A stretch of 15,154 bases of DNA from Nitrosopumilales archaeon CG15_BIG_FIL_POST_REV_8_21_14_020_37_12 (GCA_002781805.1 PFFZ01000006.1:1-15154); one strand, 5' to 3'. Shown: positions 7,655 through 13,991, numbered from the stretch's first letter. The notes: generated by a model not told the origin, from the sequence alone. Numbers and translations are program-made.

Positions 7655-9240
7655 GTGATGCCTAGTTCTTTTCGAATCTCGTCCACAGCTCTAATTCCGT
7701 AAATGTCTCTTACTTGTTGAATCCTGATTGATTCTTTTAACATGTCTCTTCCTAGGGCATTTGATAGTATGGAAAATATGTCACTAAATCTAATCTCCCA
7801 CTTGTCGGCACAGTCTAAAATCTTACTTACTGCCCATTGCCTTACTTCATGAGGCAGTGGAATTTTTTCTCCAGCCTCGATTGATATTCTGTCAAACAAG
7901 TTAACAATGTCTGCAGTTTGTGATGCCATGTTTTCCAGATCTTTTAATTCCCCATACTTTGATTCAGACAGCATTCTTATGTTTGATTGATACTCTGATA
8001 ATTTCAACAGAGCCATCATCTCCTTTGACGAATCACTTGAAACTTTGTTTGTAACGTCTTTGACAGATTGCAGCTGTTCAAAAATCTTGTCTGTCTTCTT
8101 GTGGAATTCTGATGTCGATGCATCTTGCCTCTTCATCATATCATTTACTGAAGAAATCTTTTGATCGATTGTGTTTGTTTTTTCTAGCACGTTCTGTTTA
8201 AAGTCAACAAAGTCTTTTTGAACTGATTTTAGTCCTTCTCCTACAAACGCAGTTGAGTCTGCTCTTTTTGTTAGCGAGCCAATCTCAGTTTCAATTTTAT
8301 CCATTTTGCCTCCCAGATCCTTGATTGATTCCATGCTCATGTTGCTAGCTGCATTTGCCTTGGATGAAATCACATCAAACTGTTGCTTTAAAGATTCTAT
8401 TGCGCTGCCTAGGGAGTCAATCTTTGATGCCTTGGATGAAACTGCCTCAAACTGTTGTTTCAGGCCGTCTATCACCCCTCCTAGAGAGTCAATCTTTGAT
8501 GCCTTGGATGATATTGTATCTATTGCCACCTTTATTGCATCTAACTCTGATTTTAGGTTTGTAGCTGAATTTGCATCATCTACAATTTTTCCAAATTCTT
8601 CTTTAATGCTTGTAATTATCTGCGTGTTGGTTTCAAGTTGATCTGTTTTTCCTGCTATGCGCTGAATGCTGTTCTTTAGGTTGTCAATTTCGGAGCTTAT
8701 CTCTAAAAATGAATCTGCTTTGCCCGAAACTGATCTCAAATCATCTCTTACTTCATCAATTCTCTGTGCAATTTTGATTATCATCTGAGAATTATTCCTG
8801 ATGGAATTCATGCTGTCCTCTACCTGTTGGGATAATTCCTGAGTTTTGGGTGATGACTTTTGTATCTCATTTATTTTGTTGATTTCTTCTTGAAGCTTTG
8901 CTGTCTGATCATTTATTTTTGTAATTAGATTGGATTGTGTCCTCACTTGGTTTAGTCCTGCATAGAGTTTTTGAGTGTCGTCTTCTAGAATATTTATCTG
9001 CCTTGATTGTTTTTGTATGTTTTCTAGCGTTGTGGTTAGTGTGTCTATCATGTCTTTCATGGATATTAGGACTTTTTGGTTATCTGCAAAAATTTTTGAC
9101 ATTGACTTGATCTCTTTTTGTAATGCTTTACTGGAATCTGAAACAGTTGCTACTTTTTTGAGAATTGCAGCCGGTGTTGGTTCTCGTTTGGAGACTTTTT
9201 TTACGCTTGCGGTTTTTTTCTTTGCGTCCTTAGCGACCAT
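7651..9240 (-). CDS. Long coiled-coil protein with 24-residue internal repeats
   Basis: No known family is recognised. The 529 residues start with a Lys/Ala-rich basic tail (about 1-30), continue as an almost unbroken heptad-rich helix (about 35-430) full of K/E/S/I/L, and end in a compact helical domain (about 445-529; PLPHEVRQWAVSKILDCADKWEIRFSDIFSILSNAL). No signal peptide or membrane helix is seen, so it is probably cytoplasmic, perhaps a scaffold or nucleoid/cytoskeletal protein (inference from shape only). About 24-residue repeats (KASKIDSLGxxIxxLKQQFxxxSS) occur in the middle. A TATA box on the minus strand at 9264-9273 fits a leaderless ATG. It converges on the glycosyltransferase gene. 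Confidence 0.8.
   Translation of the reverse strand: MVAKDAKKKTASVKKVSKREPTPAAILKKVATVSDSSKALQKEIKSMSKIFADNQKVLISMKDMIDTLTTTLENIQKQSRQINILEDDTQKLYAGLNQVRTQSNLITKINDQTAKLQEEINKINEIQKSSPKTQELSQQVEDSMNSIRNNSQMIIKIAQRIDEVRDDLRSVSGKADSFLEISSEIDNLKNSIQRIAGKTDQLETNTQIITSIKEEFGKIVDDANSATNLKSELDAIKVAIDTISSKASKIDSLGGVIDGLKQQFEAVSSKASKIDSLGSAIESLKQQFDVISSKANAASNMSMESIKDLGGKMDKIETEIGSLTKRADSTAFVGEGLKSVQKDFVDFKQNVLEKTNTIDQKISSVNDMMKRQDASTSEFHKKTDKIFEQLQSVKDVTNKVSSDSSKEMMALLKLSEYQSNIRMLSESKYGELKDLENMASQTADIVNLFDRISIEAGEKIPLPHEVRQWAVSKILDCADKWEIRFSDIFSILSNALGRDMLKESIRIQQVRDIYGIRAVDEIRKELGIT
8357..8511 (-). repeat. 72-bp tandem repeats inside the coiled-coil gene
   Basis: The stretch GCCTTGGATGA recurs at 8357, 8429 and 8501, and CCTAGRGAGTCAATC recurs at 8408 and 8480, all with a 72-bp period. 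This encodes a 24-residue unit (SSKASKIDSL..IxxLKQQF). The high DNA identity between units suggests recent duplication within the gene; only about two full units and one partial unit are seen. Confidence 0.8.
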
Positions 9241-9263
9241 ATATATTGGAAAGAAAATCTGAC

Positions 9264-9273
9264 GTTAAAAAAG
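9264..9273 (-). promoter_or_regulatory. TATA box of the coiled-coil gene
   Basis: The minus strand reads CTTTTTTAACG here, centred about 28 nt before the ATG at 9240, supporting that start and a leaderless message. Confidence 0.5.
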
Positions 9274-9301
9274 TTAGGTCAAAAATAAAAAATGTAAAGA
9301 G

Positions 9302-9409
9302 TTACTTGTTGACAACTTCTGGTTCATGAAGTAACTCATGAAAGGTCTTTTCAGCTAGACCATTAGCTGTTTCAATAAACCCTCTTGGGCAGTATTCGCA
9401 TTGAATCAT
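9302..9409 (-). CDS. 35-residue C2H2 zinc-finger protein
   Basis: An ATG at 9409 opens a 35-codon frame reading MIQCEYCPRGFIETANGLAE, then KTFHELLHEPEVVNK and TAA. C4, C7, H24 and H28 give CX2CX16HX3H, a single zinc-finger-like pattern with a slightly long loop. Its whole length is one finger plus a short tail, so it could be a tiny DNA- or protein-binding regulator. A stop codon lies in frame 24 bp upstream of the ATG, fixing the start. The promoter is unusually clear: CTATTAATAG at 9431-9440 is the TATA box, with a 10-3-10 inverted repeat between it and the ATG. Function is unknown; very small C2H2-like proteins are common in archaea. Confidence 0.72.
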   Translation of the reverse strand: MIQCEYCPRGFIETANGLAEKTFHELLHEPEVVNK

Positions 9410-9410
9410 A

Positions 9411-9433
9411 TAGTACGGTATGGTACCGTACTA
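9411..9433. promoter_or_regulatory. Operator-like inverted repeat (10-3-10)
   Basis: TAGTACGGTA and TACCGTACTA are perfect inverted arms separated by TGG. The element fills the space between the TATA box (9431-9440) and the ATG (9409) of the zinc-finger gene. A protein bound here would block initiation from that promoter, so it reads as a repressor operator, possibly autoregulatory. Confidence 0.6.
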
Positions 9434-9440
9434 TTAATAG
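9431..9440 (-). promoter_or_regulatory. Palindromic TATA box of the zinc-finger gene
   Basis: CTATTAATAG is identical on both strands and centred about 26 nt before the ATG at 9409. Being symmetric, it could also fire rightwards into 9460 and beyond, where no convincing gene is seen. Confidence 0.5.
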
Positions 9441-9611
9441 TCAGGTGATTATGACGTAACCAATTATGCAGTCAGATACCCCAGGTCATATCTCTACATT
9501 ATTTTCAGTTGACCTACTCATCACTCTGCGCTTGAATTTTGGTGATTAGGCATAAAGACCTTAACTGTATATCGTGTGCCGTTTGTTGGTCTGGCTCTCT
9601 CATCGCGCAAC
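9441..9611. other. Intergenic stretch with no clear gene
   Basis: The only open frames are short and unconvincing (a 27-codon frame at 9466-9549 on the plus strand). A loose inverted pair AGGTCA/TGACCT (around 9483 and 9510) is too short to interpret. The antiporter promoter follows. Confidence 0.5.
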
Positions 9612-9613
9612 TG

Positions 9614-9622
9614 TTTTTAAAC
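9614..9622 (+). promoter_or_regulatory. TATA box of the antiporter gene
   Basis: TTTTTAAAC is centred about 25 nt before the ATG at 9642, again a leaderless arrangement. Confidence 0.5.
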
Positions 9623-9641
9623 AAATTTCCTGAATCAAAAC

Positions 9642-10967
9642 ATGGATGATTTTGCGCTGCAAATTGATTCTGAAATCCATAATTCTTTGAATAATACACT
9701 TTCAAGCTTAGTTGAGCAAATAACTCCTGAATTACCTCATACTACGTTTGTAACTGATTTGGCATTTATCATGATAATTGGTGCTGTTGTCACTTTGGCA
9801 TTTTTCAAGATTAGGCAGCCTTTGATCATTGGGTATCTTTTTGCTGGAATGCTTTTGGGACCTTTGTCTCCTCTCTGGTCTTGGATGCTGCCTGATGGTG
9901 GTCCGACATCAGACATTCTTGGAGGGGTGGGAATTTTATCTGATATGTCTGCACTGAATTTATTTTCTGAGATTGGTGTGATTTTGCTGCTCTTTGTAAT
10001 TGGAATTGAATTTCCATATCAGAAAATTCGCAGTATAGGAAGAATCGCAATTGGCGTTGGTACGATTGGCTTGTTCTCTACACTTGGCGTGGTGTTTTAT
10101 GCTGCTAGTGCACTAGGGATGAATTTCATGGATTCCTTGTTTATTGGAGCTGCATTGTCTATCTCAAGTACGGCCATTATTGTAAAGGTCTTGGAGGAAA
10201 TGGGGAAGATCAAAAAAGAGTCTTCCATTCTAGTTCTTGGCATTCTGATTGTAGAGGATGTAATAGCTGTCATCCTGATCTCATCCTTGCAGTCCATCGC
10301 TCTTGTCGGAAGCGTATCTGTCGAGTCTGTGGTAATTGTGGTGCTGGTTGCAACGGGGTTGATTGTTGGAACATTTACCATTGGTACAAGAATAATTCCA
10401 CCTCTTATTGACAGAGTAGCTGCATCTGAGCATCGTGAAATATTGCTTTTGAGTGTATTGGGTGTGTGTTTTGGCTACGCATTATTGGCAAACATTGTTG
10501 GCTTGTCTGTTGCCATCGGGGCATTTCTTGCTGGTGTGTTGGTTGCCGAATCAAAATCATCTGAAGTTTCAAAGCTATTGGCCAGCCCCATTAAAGACAT
10601 GTTTGTAGCCGTATTCTTTATTTCAGTAGGTGCATTGATGGATGTATCTCAACTTCGTGATTATTTCTTTGTCATAATAATTCTCATTGTTGTGGCAACT
10701 GGGATGAAGTTTGGGGGTAACTTGATTGGCAATTTTATTTTTAGACAAAAAAGAGCCAAGTCGATACGCTCTGCGTTTACTTTGGCATCCCCCAGGGGGG
10801 AATTTTCCATTGTTATAATAAAAGCCGGTGTTGATATTGGCGCAGTAAGCACATTTTTGTTCCCATTAATCGGTGTAATTTCCATTATCACGGCATTCAT
10901 ATCTCCATTTTTAATCAAGGCAAGTGACAAAATAGTACCAATGTTAAAAGAAAAAGAACATGAGTGA
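9642..10967 (+). CDS. CPA2-family cation/proton antiporter (Kef/NapA type)
   Basis: This integral membrane exchanger has about 12-13 hydrophobic helices in 441 residues after a polar N-terminal stretch (about 1-35). Family landmarks are RQPLIIGYLFAGMLLGP (58-74), the crossover-helix stretch SISSTAIIVKVLEE (173-186) and the ion-binding ED pair E205-D206 in LIVEDVIAV. Late landmarks include GAFLAGVLVAES and FFISVGALMDVS. It should exchange Na+ or K+ for H+ in pH and ion homeostasis. The pair is ED rather than the DD of NapA or the QD of KefC, so ion choice and stoichiometry are open. It lacks the C-terminal RCK/TrkA domain of KefB/C. The next gene overlaps by 8 bp and is probably co-translated. 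Confidence 0.93.
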   Translation: MDDFALQIDSEIHNSLNNTLSSLVEQITPELPHTTFVTDLAFIMIIGAVVTLAFFKIRQPLIIGYLFAGMLLGPLSPLWSWMLPDGGPTSDILGGVGILSDMSALNLFSEIGVILLLFVIGIEFPYQKIRSIGRIAIGVGTIGLFSTLGVVFYAASALGMNFMDSLFIGAALSISSTAIIVKVLEEMGKIKKESSILVLGILIVEDVIAVILISSLQSIALVGSVSVESVVIVVLVATGLIVGTFTIGTRIIPPLIDRVAASEHREILLLSVLGVCFGYALLANIVGLSVAIGAFLAGVLVAESKSSEVSKLLASPIKDMFVAVFFISVGALMDVSQLRDYFFVIIILIVVATGMKFGGNLIGNFIFRQKRAKSIRSAFTLASPRGEFSIVIIKAGVDIGAVSTFLFPLIGVISIITAFISPFLIKASDKIVPMLKEKEHE

Positions 10968-11388
10968 TGATCTGGAAAGATTCATTGCCGAATCGCATGA
11001 TGATGTGACCGTATTTGATTTTGATGGCAATGACGTCCCCTGCATCATTTTTGAAGAAAGAAAATATGATCAGATTATTTCTGCTATTGCAGGAAAGCCC
11101 ACTTCTATAAACACTGATCTTAATATCTTACAGGATGGCCTAGGACATGTTTTTGTTGAAATCGTACTGACTTTTTCCCATGGTGGGTTTGTAGAAAAGC
11201 TCCTGATAAATGCAAACAAGCATCTGACATTTTTTCAGCACCTTGCAAAAACATCCATGCTTGCGTTATCTTCACCAAAATCTCATTATGGAAAAGATAA
11301 TGTGTTTATGATTCAGCTGCCACGTCCTGAAAAAGCGCAAGACGCATTGGAAATTATTGAACGCGGATTGCATGGCAGTCAAAAATGA
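10960..11388 (+). CDS. Unknown protein translationally coupled to the antiporter
   Basis: I do not recognise a family. The 142 residues are acidic at the N-terminus (MSDDLERFIAESHDDVTVFD), soluble and alpha/beta in character, with a hydrophobic strand-like core (HVFVEIVLTFSHGG) and a conserved-looking C-terminal half. There is a single cysteine (DVPCIIF). The ATG lies inside the last three codons of the antiporter gene, an 8-bp overlap that indicates coupling. A regulatory or accessory role for the antiporter is plausible but rests only on position; it does not look like a TrkA-N/RCK domain. Its TGA directly abuts the encoded CCA end of the convergent tRNA. Confidence 0.8.
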   Translation: MSDDLERFIAESHDDVTVFDFDGNDVPCIIFEERKYDQIISAIAGKPTSINTDLNILQDGLGHVFVEIVLTFSHGGFVEKLLINANKHLTFFQHLAKTSMLALSSPKSHYGKDNVFMIQLPRPEKAQDALEIIERGLHGSQK

Positions 11389-11465
11389 TGGTGCAGTCAC
11401 CGGGATTCGAACCCGGGTCACGAACTTGGCAAGCTCGAATATTAACCAAACTGTACTATGACTGC
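11389..11465 (-). tRNA. trnG-GCC: tRNA-Gly (anticodon GCC), CCA encoded
   Basis: The minus strand folds as a full cloverleaf without an intron. Acceptor GCAGTCA pairs with TGACTGC, discriminator A, then genomic CCA (11389-11391). The anticodon stem CGAGC/GTTCG carries loop TTGCCAA with anticodon GCC (11428-11430 on the plus strand). The T arm is CCGGG-TTCGAAT-CCCGG. The D stem is weak (GTAC with ATAT, three pairs), but the loop has the conserved GG and A. It reads GGC/GGT glycine codons. The gene touches the stop codon of the convergent gene and has its own TATA box at 11490-11497. Confidence 0.97.
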
Positions 11466-11489
11466 AACAACCCTAGAGGAAGAATTTGG

Positions 11490-11508
11490 ATATTAAACTG
11501 TTTTTAAC
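11490..11508. promoter_or_regulatory. Back-to-back TATA boxes (tRNA-Gly and the 87-residue gene)
   Basis: TTTAATAT on the minus strand (11490-11497) lies about 28 nt before the tRNA 5' end. TTTTTAAC on the plus strand (11501-11508) lies about 25 nt before the ATG at 11529. The boxes are only a few base pairs apart, so both initiation complexes are unlikely to assemble at once. Confidence 0.5.
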
Positions 11509-11528
11509 TATTTCCTCCAAGTAATACC

Positions 11529-11792
11529 ATGAATGAAATTCTAATGCAAAAAATGGAGCAAAAAATTCAAGAGACTGTTTCTAACAAACAGGAACTAAAA
11601 CAATTGGCAGAAACACTATCTTCAATTGATGGTACCAAATCATTTGTTGTTGGCATTATTGTAGGTAGACTGTACAATGCATTTTACTACCAATCAAAAA
11701 GAATTCTTGGCAGAGATCCAACTGAATCTGAATTCAAAGAGTTCTTAGAATTTGTAAAATCAAAAATCTCTACTCTGGAAAATCTATGGTGA
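11529..11792 (+). CDS. Small unknown protein (87 residues)
   Basis: There is no recognised family. The N-terminal half is a charged helix (MNEILMQKMEQKIQETVSNK...). A moderately hydrophobic segment follows (about 38-50, SFVVGIIVGRLYNAF), too short and polar for a confident membrane helix. Then comes YYQSKRILGRDPTESEFKEFLEFVKSKI, which looks like a helical pair. There is no cysteine. The ATG is supported by a TATA box 25 nt upstream. Its 3' end overlaps the convergent L10e gene by 9 bp. It sits between tRNA-Gly and a ribosomal protein gene, but its role is unknown. Confidence 0.78.
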   Translation: MNEILMQKMEQKIQETVSNKQELKQLAETLSSIDGTKSFVVGIIVGRLYNAFYYQSKRILGRDPTESEFKEFLEFVKSKISTLENLW

Positions 11793-12296
11793 TAGTTTTC
11801 CGTCCCAGTTTATGACTTTGATTGTTGCAGTGCCTGGCATCTTTACGCATGCACTTCTTAGTGCTTTCTTTGCTGCTTCTAAATGTGCATCTCCATTTAC
11901 ATACAGTTCCATGATGCATTGACCTTGTCTGACTCTGGCACCTAGACTAACTGCCTTGCCCCATGCTCTTCGCATCCCTTCTGAAACTCTGTCTGCACCT
12001 GCAGTCGCAATCTGTTTGTTTTCTCTTAACAAATTGTGCGGATATATTCTAAGTCTTGAATAATATCCTGTTTCACCTGTTGTTTGCTCTAATGTCTTGT
12101 TTGCTGCTAATCTTGTTGATTCTATTGCCATGTGTCTGATCTGAATTTTTTCGTTAACGAGCAGCTGGACGCAATACTGGTAATTTCCTCTCTTTCCGCC
12201 TTGAAATTTTGCAATTTTTATCTGTGGCTTACCTTTGATGTACTCTTTTCTAGTGAATACCTGTCCGTTACCGCGTCTGTAATTTGCGCCATGCAT
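11784..12296 (-). CDS. rpl10e: Ribosomal protein L10e / uL16
   Basis: This protein of the large subunit sits near the peptidyl-transferase centre and helps position A-site tRNA. Recognisable stretches are ESTRLAANKTLE, YYSRLRIYPHNLLREN, GADRVSEGMRRAWGKAVSLGARV and GQCIMELYVN, ending in VKMPGTATIKVINWDGKLSP. I place the start at ATG 12296 (MHGANYRRGNGQ), giving 170 residues. The TATA box at 12320-12328 puts transcription start near 12298, downstream of an in-frame GTG at 12305 that would add MFI. It is divergent from the EndA gene and overlaps the 87-residue gene by 9 bp at its 3' end. Confidence 0.95.
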   Translation of the reverse strand: MHGANYRRGNGQVFTRKEYIKGKPQIKIAKFQGGKRGNYQYCVQLLVNEKIQIRHMAIESTRLAANKTLEQTTGETGYYSRLRIYPHNLLRENKQIATAGADRVSEGMRRAWGKAVSLGARVRQGQCIMELYVNGDAHLEAAKKALRSACVKMPGTATIKVINWDGKLSP

Positions 12297-12319
12297 GATA
12301 AACACAAACCAGAATGCCC

Positions 12320-12328
12320 ATATTTTAA
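12320..12328 (-). promoter_or_regulatory. TATA box of the L10e gene
   Basis: The minus strand reads TTAAAATAT here, centred about 28 nt before the ATG at 12296. This decides between the ATG and the GTG nine bases further upstream. Confidence 0.55.
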
Positions 12329-12362
12329 CGGTTAGTAGTCGTCTTGCCCTGGCTTTCCAATG

Positions 12363-12370
12363 CTTATATT
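12363..12370 (+). promoter_or_regulatory. TATA box of the EndA-like gene
   Basis: CTTATATT is centred about 28 nt before the ATG at 12395, fitting a leaderless message. It shares the 98-bp divergent region with the L10e promoter. Confidence 0.5.
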
Positions 12371-12394
12371 GAAAACACGTAATTCCTCTTAATT

Positions 12395-12958
12395 ATGGAA
12401 GAAACCCCACTTGTCGAAGGCGATTTGATAGATGATCAAGCATGCATTTCAAACAAAGAAATGATTCATGATCTTGAACTCAAGGGCTATGGTGATATTG
12501 ACAAGGACAAGTTATTTCTGAAACCTTTCGAGTCTCTTTATCTTTTATATTTAGAACGACTGACCCTCAAAAAAAATTCAAAGAAAATTGATTTTGATAC
12601 GCTGATGAACATATGCCAAAAAAACGATACTGACATCCTAACAAAATTCTTGATATACAGAGATTTGAGAAACAGAGGATACGTGGTAAAGGACGGATTT
12701 GGTTTTGGCTCTGATTTTAGGGTGTATGAGCGAGGACAGTTTGGCGAAAAAGGCTCCAAGTTTCTTATCTTTGGATTAAATGAGGGGCAGCAAGAAAAAA
12801 TGGGCAATCTTCAGAAAAAAATTGAACAAATTACTCAAATGGGCAAGGAACCCGTGATTGCTGTGATTGAAAGAAGGGGAGAGGTGATCTACTATAAGAT
12901 CAACAGGATGGATTTCTATGAAAACAAATCCAGACCAGACAATTCATTTCAGTTTTAA
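12395..12958 (+). CDS. endA: EndA-family tRNA-splicing endonuclease subunit lacking the catalytic His
   Basis: EndA excises introns from precursor tRNAs at bulge-helix-bulge sites. The family signature is clear: YRDLRNRGYVVKDGFGFGSDFRVYERG (88-114). A mixed N-terminal domain precedes it (1-85) and VIAVIERRGEVIYYKI follows (154-169). Compared with the catalytic triad Tyr-His-Lys (Y115, H125, K156 in Methanocaldococcus jannaschii), Tyr is Y111 and Lys is K151, but there is no histidine at all between them; Gly120 or Ser121 occupies the His position. It may be a non-catalytic subunit of a heteromeric enzyme, as in crenarchaea, or use a changed mechanism. At 187 residues it is one-unit size. The TAA is shared in a TTAA with the convergent gene. 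Confidence 0.88.
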   Translation: MEETPLVEGDLIDDQACISNKEMIHDLELKGYGDIDKDKLFLKPFESLYLLYLERLTLKKNSKKIDFDTLMNICQKNDTDILTKFLIYRDLRNRGYVVKDGFGFGSDFRVYERGQFGEKGSKFLIFGLNEGQQEKMGNLQKKIEQITQMGKEPVIAVIERRGEVIYYKINRMDFYENKSRPDNSFQF

Positions 12959-13611
12959 CCCTGAAGAATCCACTCTGATGAGTATTTCAAAAGATTGTTC
13001 TTTTCTGCGAATGCAAAATCATACACTTCGACATATTTTGTTTTATTCTGCCAAAGATCTTCAAAATCCTTCATCTTTCTTTCAACTCTGGATTTGTCAT
13101 TCCAGGATGTAAACACGTCAACTGATTCAAAATCTCTTGTTTGGGATGGGACTGTTCCTCTTGAAGTGCCAGTAAATGCCACTACGTCGTTGTTCTCATC
13201 TCTGAAAATTCCTATTCTTTCTGAGAATGAATCTGTGACTTGCTCTGAATTTGGAATTGCAATTTTTATTTCAATTTGTCCGTTTTCTATAATGTTTCGT
13301 ATCTTGTTTATCTTTGAGTCCTTCATTAATTTTACATTGTCTGCCTTTGTGTAGTTTTCTGAAAAGAGCCTTGTGAGCAGATTCAGATCCGATATCTTGA
13401 ATCTGTGCCCCGTAATCATCCTCAGCTTTGCTTTGCCCTCTGAAAAATTATCAAATGCCATGGCTATTGACGCCAATGTCTGAATGGACAAAAAGTCAAC
13501 ACATCTATCATACTCTATGCAATTGCTAAGGCAAGGGAAGAAAAACTCTGATACAATGTCATCTGTATCTGATCTATATTCTTCTTTTAATCGTAAATCT
13601 CTTAATGCCAA
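12955..13611 (-). CDS. Orphan PLD-like module resembling the N-terminus of defence-type helicases
   Basis: The protein (218 residues) resembles the N-terminal domain that precedes the helicase in large DEAD/DEAH proteins of defence and restriction loci. Similar parts are LKEEYRSDTDDIVSEFFFPCLS, YDRCVDFLSIQTLA, KLRMITG, ERIGIFRDEN and the end SVDVFTSW...MKDFEDLWQNKTKYVEVYDF. In those proteins the phospholipase-D-like motif reads HEKIGI...FSGSxNET; here it is SERIGI...FTGTSRGT, so the H and K are lost (S130, R132). No helicase follows, because the gene ends against the EndA gene. It may be a truncated relic or a repurposed binding domain. The TTG start directly follows a stop codon and has a strong TATA box 27 nt upstream. 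Assignment is from memory of the family. Confidence 0.72.
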   Translation of the reverse strand: MALRDLRLKEEYRSDTDDIVSEFFFPCLSNCIEYDRCVDFLSIQTLASIAMAFDNFSEGKAKLRMITGHRFKISDLNLLTRLFSENYTKADNVKLMKDSKINKIRNIIENGQIEIKIAIPNSEQVTDSFSERIGIFRDENNDVVAFTGTSRGTVPSQTRDFESVDVFTSWNDKSRVERKMKDFEDLWQNKTKYVEVYDFAFAEKNNLLKYSSEWILQG

Positions 13612-13633
13612 CTAGATTTGGTCTTAATCTAAA

Positions 13634-13642
13634 TTATTTAAA
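13634..13642 (-). promoter_or_regulatory. TATA box of the PLD-like gene
   Basis: The minus strand reads TTTAAATAA, a near-consensus box centred 27 nt before the TTG at 13611. The intact promoter argues that the truncated gene is still expressed. Confidence 0.55.
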
Positions 13643-13643
13643 G

Positions 13644-13765
13644 AAACCATGTCTTGCTCATCTGTAATGCCGTGTCTTGGATGTATCTCATGGTGGATGG
13701 GTCAGATTTTATTTTTGTCTAGGAATGATTTGCTCTGTCTGGTTTTATTTACTAGTTGTTGGCAA
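13644..13765. other. Intergenic stretch with no gene seen
   Basis: Only very short frames occur, including a 17-codon frame on the minus strand near 13641-13692. No repeat or tRNA-like fold is seen. The stretch is T-rich on the plus strand. Confidence 0.45.
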
Positions 13766-13971
13766 TTACATCTTTTTGATCAGGTGTGTCTTTTCATGAG
13801 TTAGTACTTTATCAAATGTGTCCATCCATCCTTCCCAATGAAAACTGCATGTTTTGCAATGATATCTCAATCTGACTCTTCTCTTTTTTTCTCGGATTCT
13901 TTGAATGCGTTTATGTTTTCTGTTGTCTCTTTCTGGTTATTTTTCAGTCTTGAAAATAGTTTTTTTAACAT
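13766..13971 (-). pseudogene. Small C2H2 zinc-finger gene split by a frameshift at an A7 run
   Basis: The ATG at 13971 reads MLKKLFSRLKNNQKETTENI, then NAFKESEKKREESD and stops at TGA (13867-13869). In the frame shifted by -1 the sequence continues RRVRLRYHCKTCSFHWEGWM, then DTFDKVLTHEKTHLIKKM and TAA (13766-13768). This half has CKTC and HEKTH, a C2H2 finger without its own good start (only a TTG). An A7 run at 13884-13890 lies where the frames overlap; one extra A would join them into a single product of about 67 residues. The promoter is intact: TATA CTTATAAG at 13992-13999. It could be a decayed gene, a base-calling error, or a product made by slippage. Confidence 0.6.
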
Positions 13972-13991
13972 GCTTTATTGGGCTGTCTCTG

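Noticed and set aside
8306..8641. 111-codon plus-strand frame with internal repeats
   Set aside because: It is the complementary shadow of the repeats in the coiled-coil gene.
9466..9549. 27-codon plus-strand frame behind the symmetric TATA box
   Set aside because: The spacing to CTATTAATAG is acceptable, but the peptide (MQSDTPGHISTLF...) has no motif and the length is near chance.
9514..9705. 63-codon minus-strand frame upstream of the antiporter
   Set aside because: It runs through the antiporter promoter and start, has no family resemblance and no promoter of its own.
13641..13692. 17-codon minus-strand frame between the PLD-like and zinc-finger genes
   Set aside because: It is too short, without motif, although an A/T-rich stretch lies near the TATA position.
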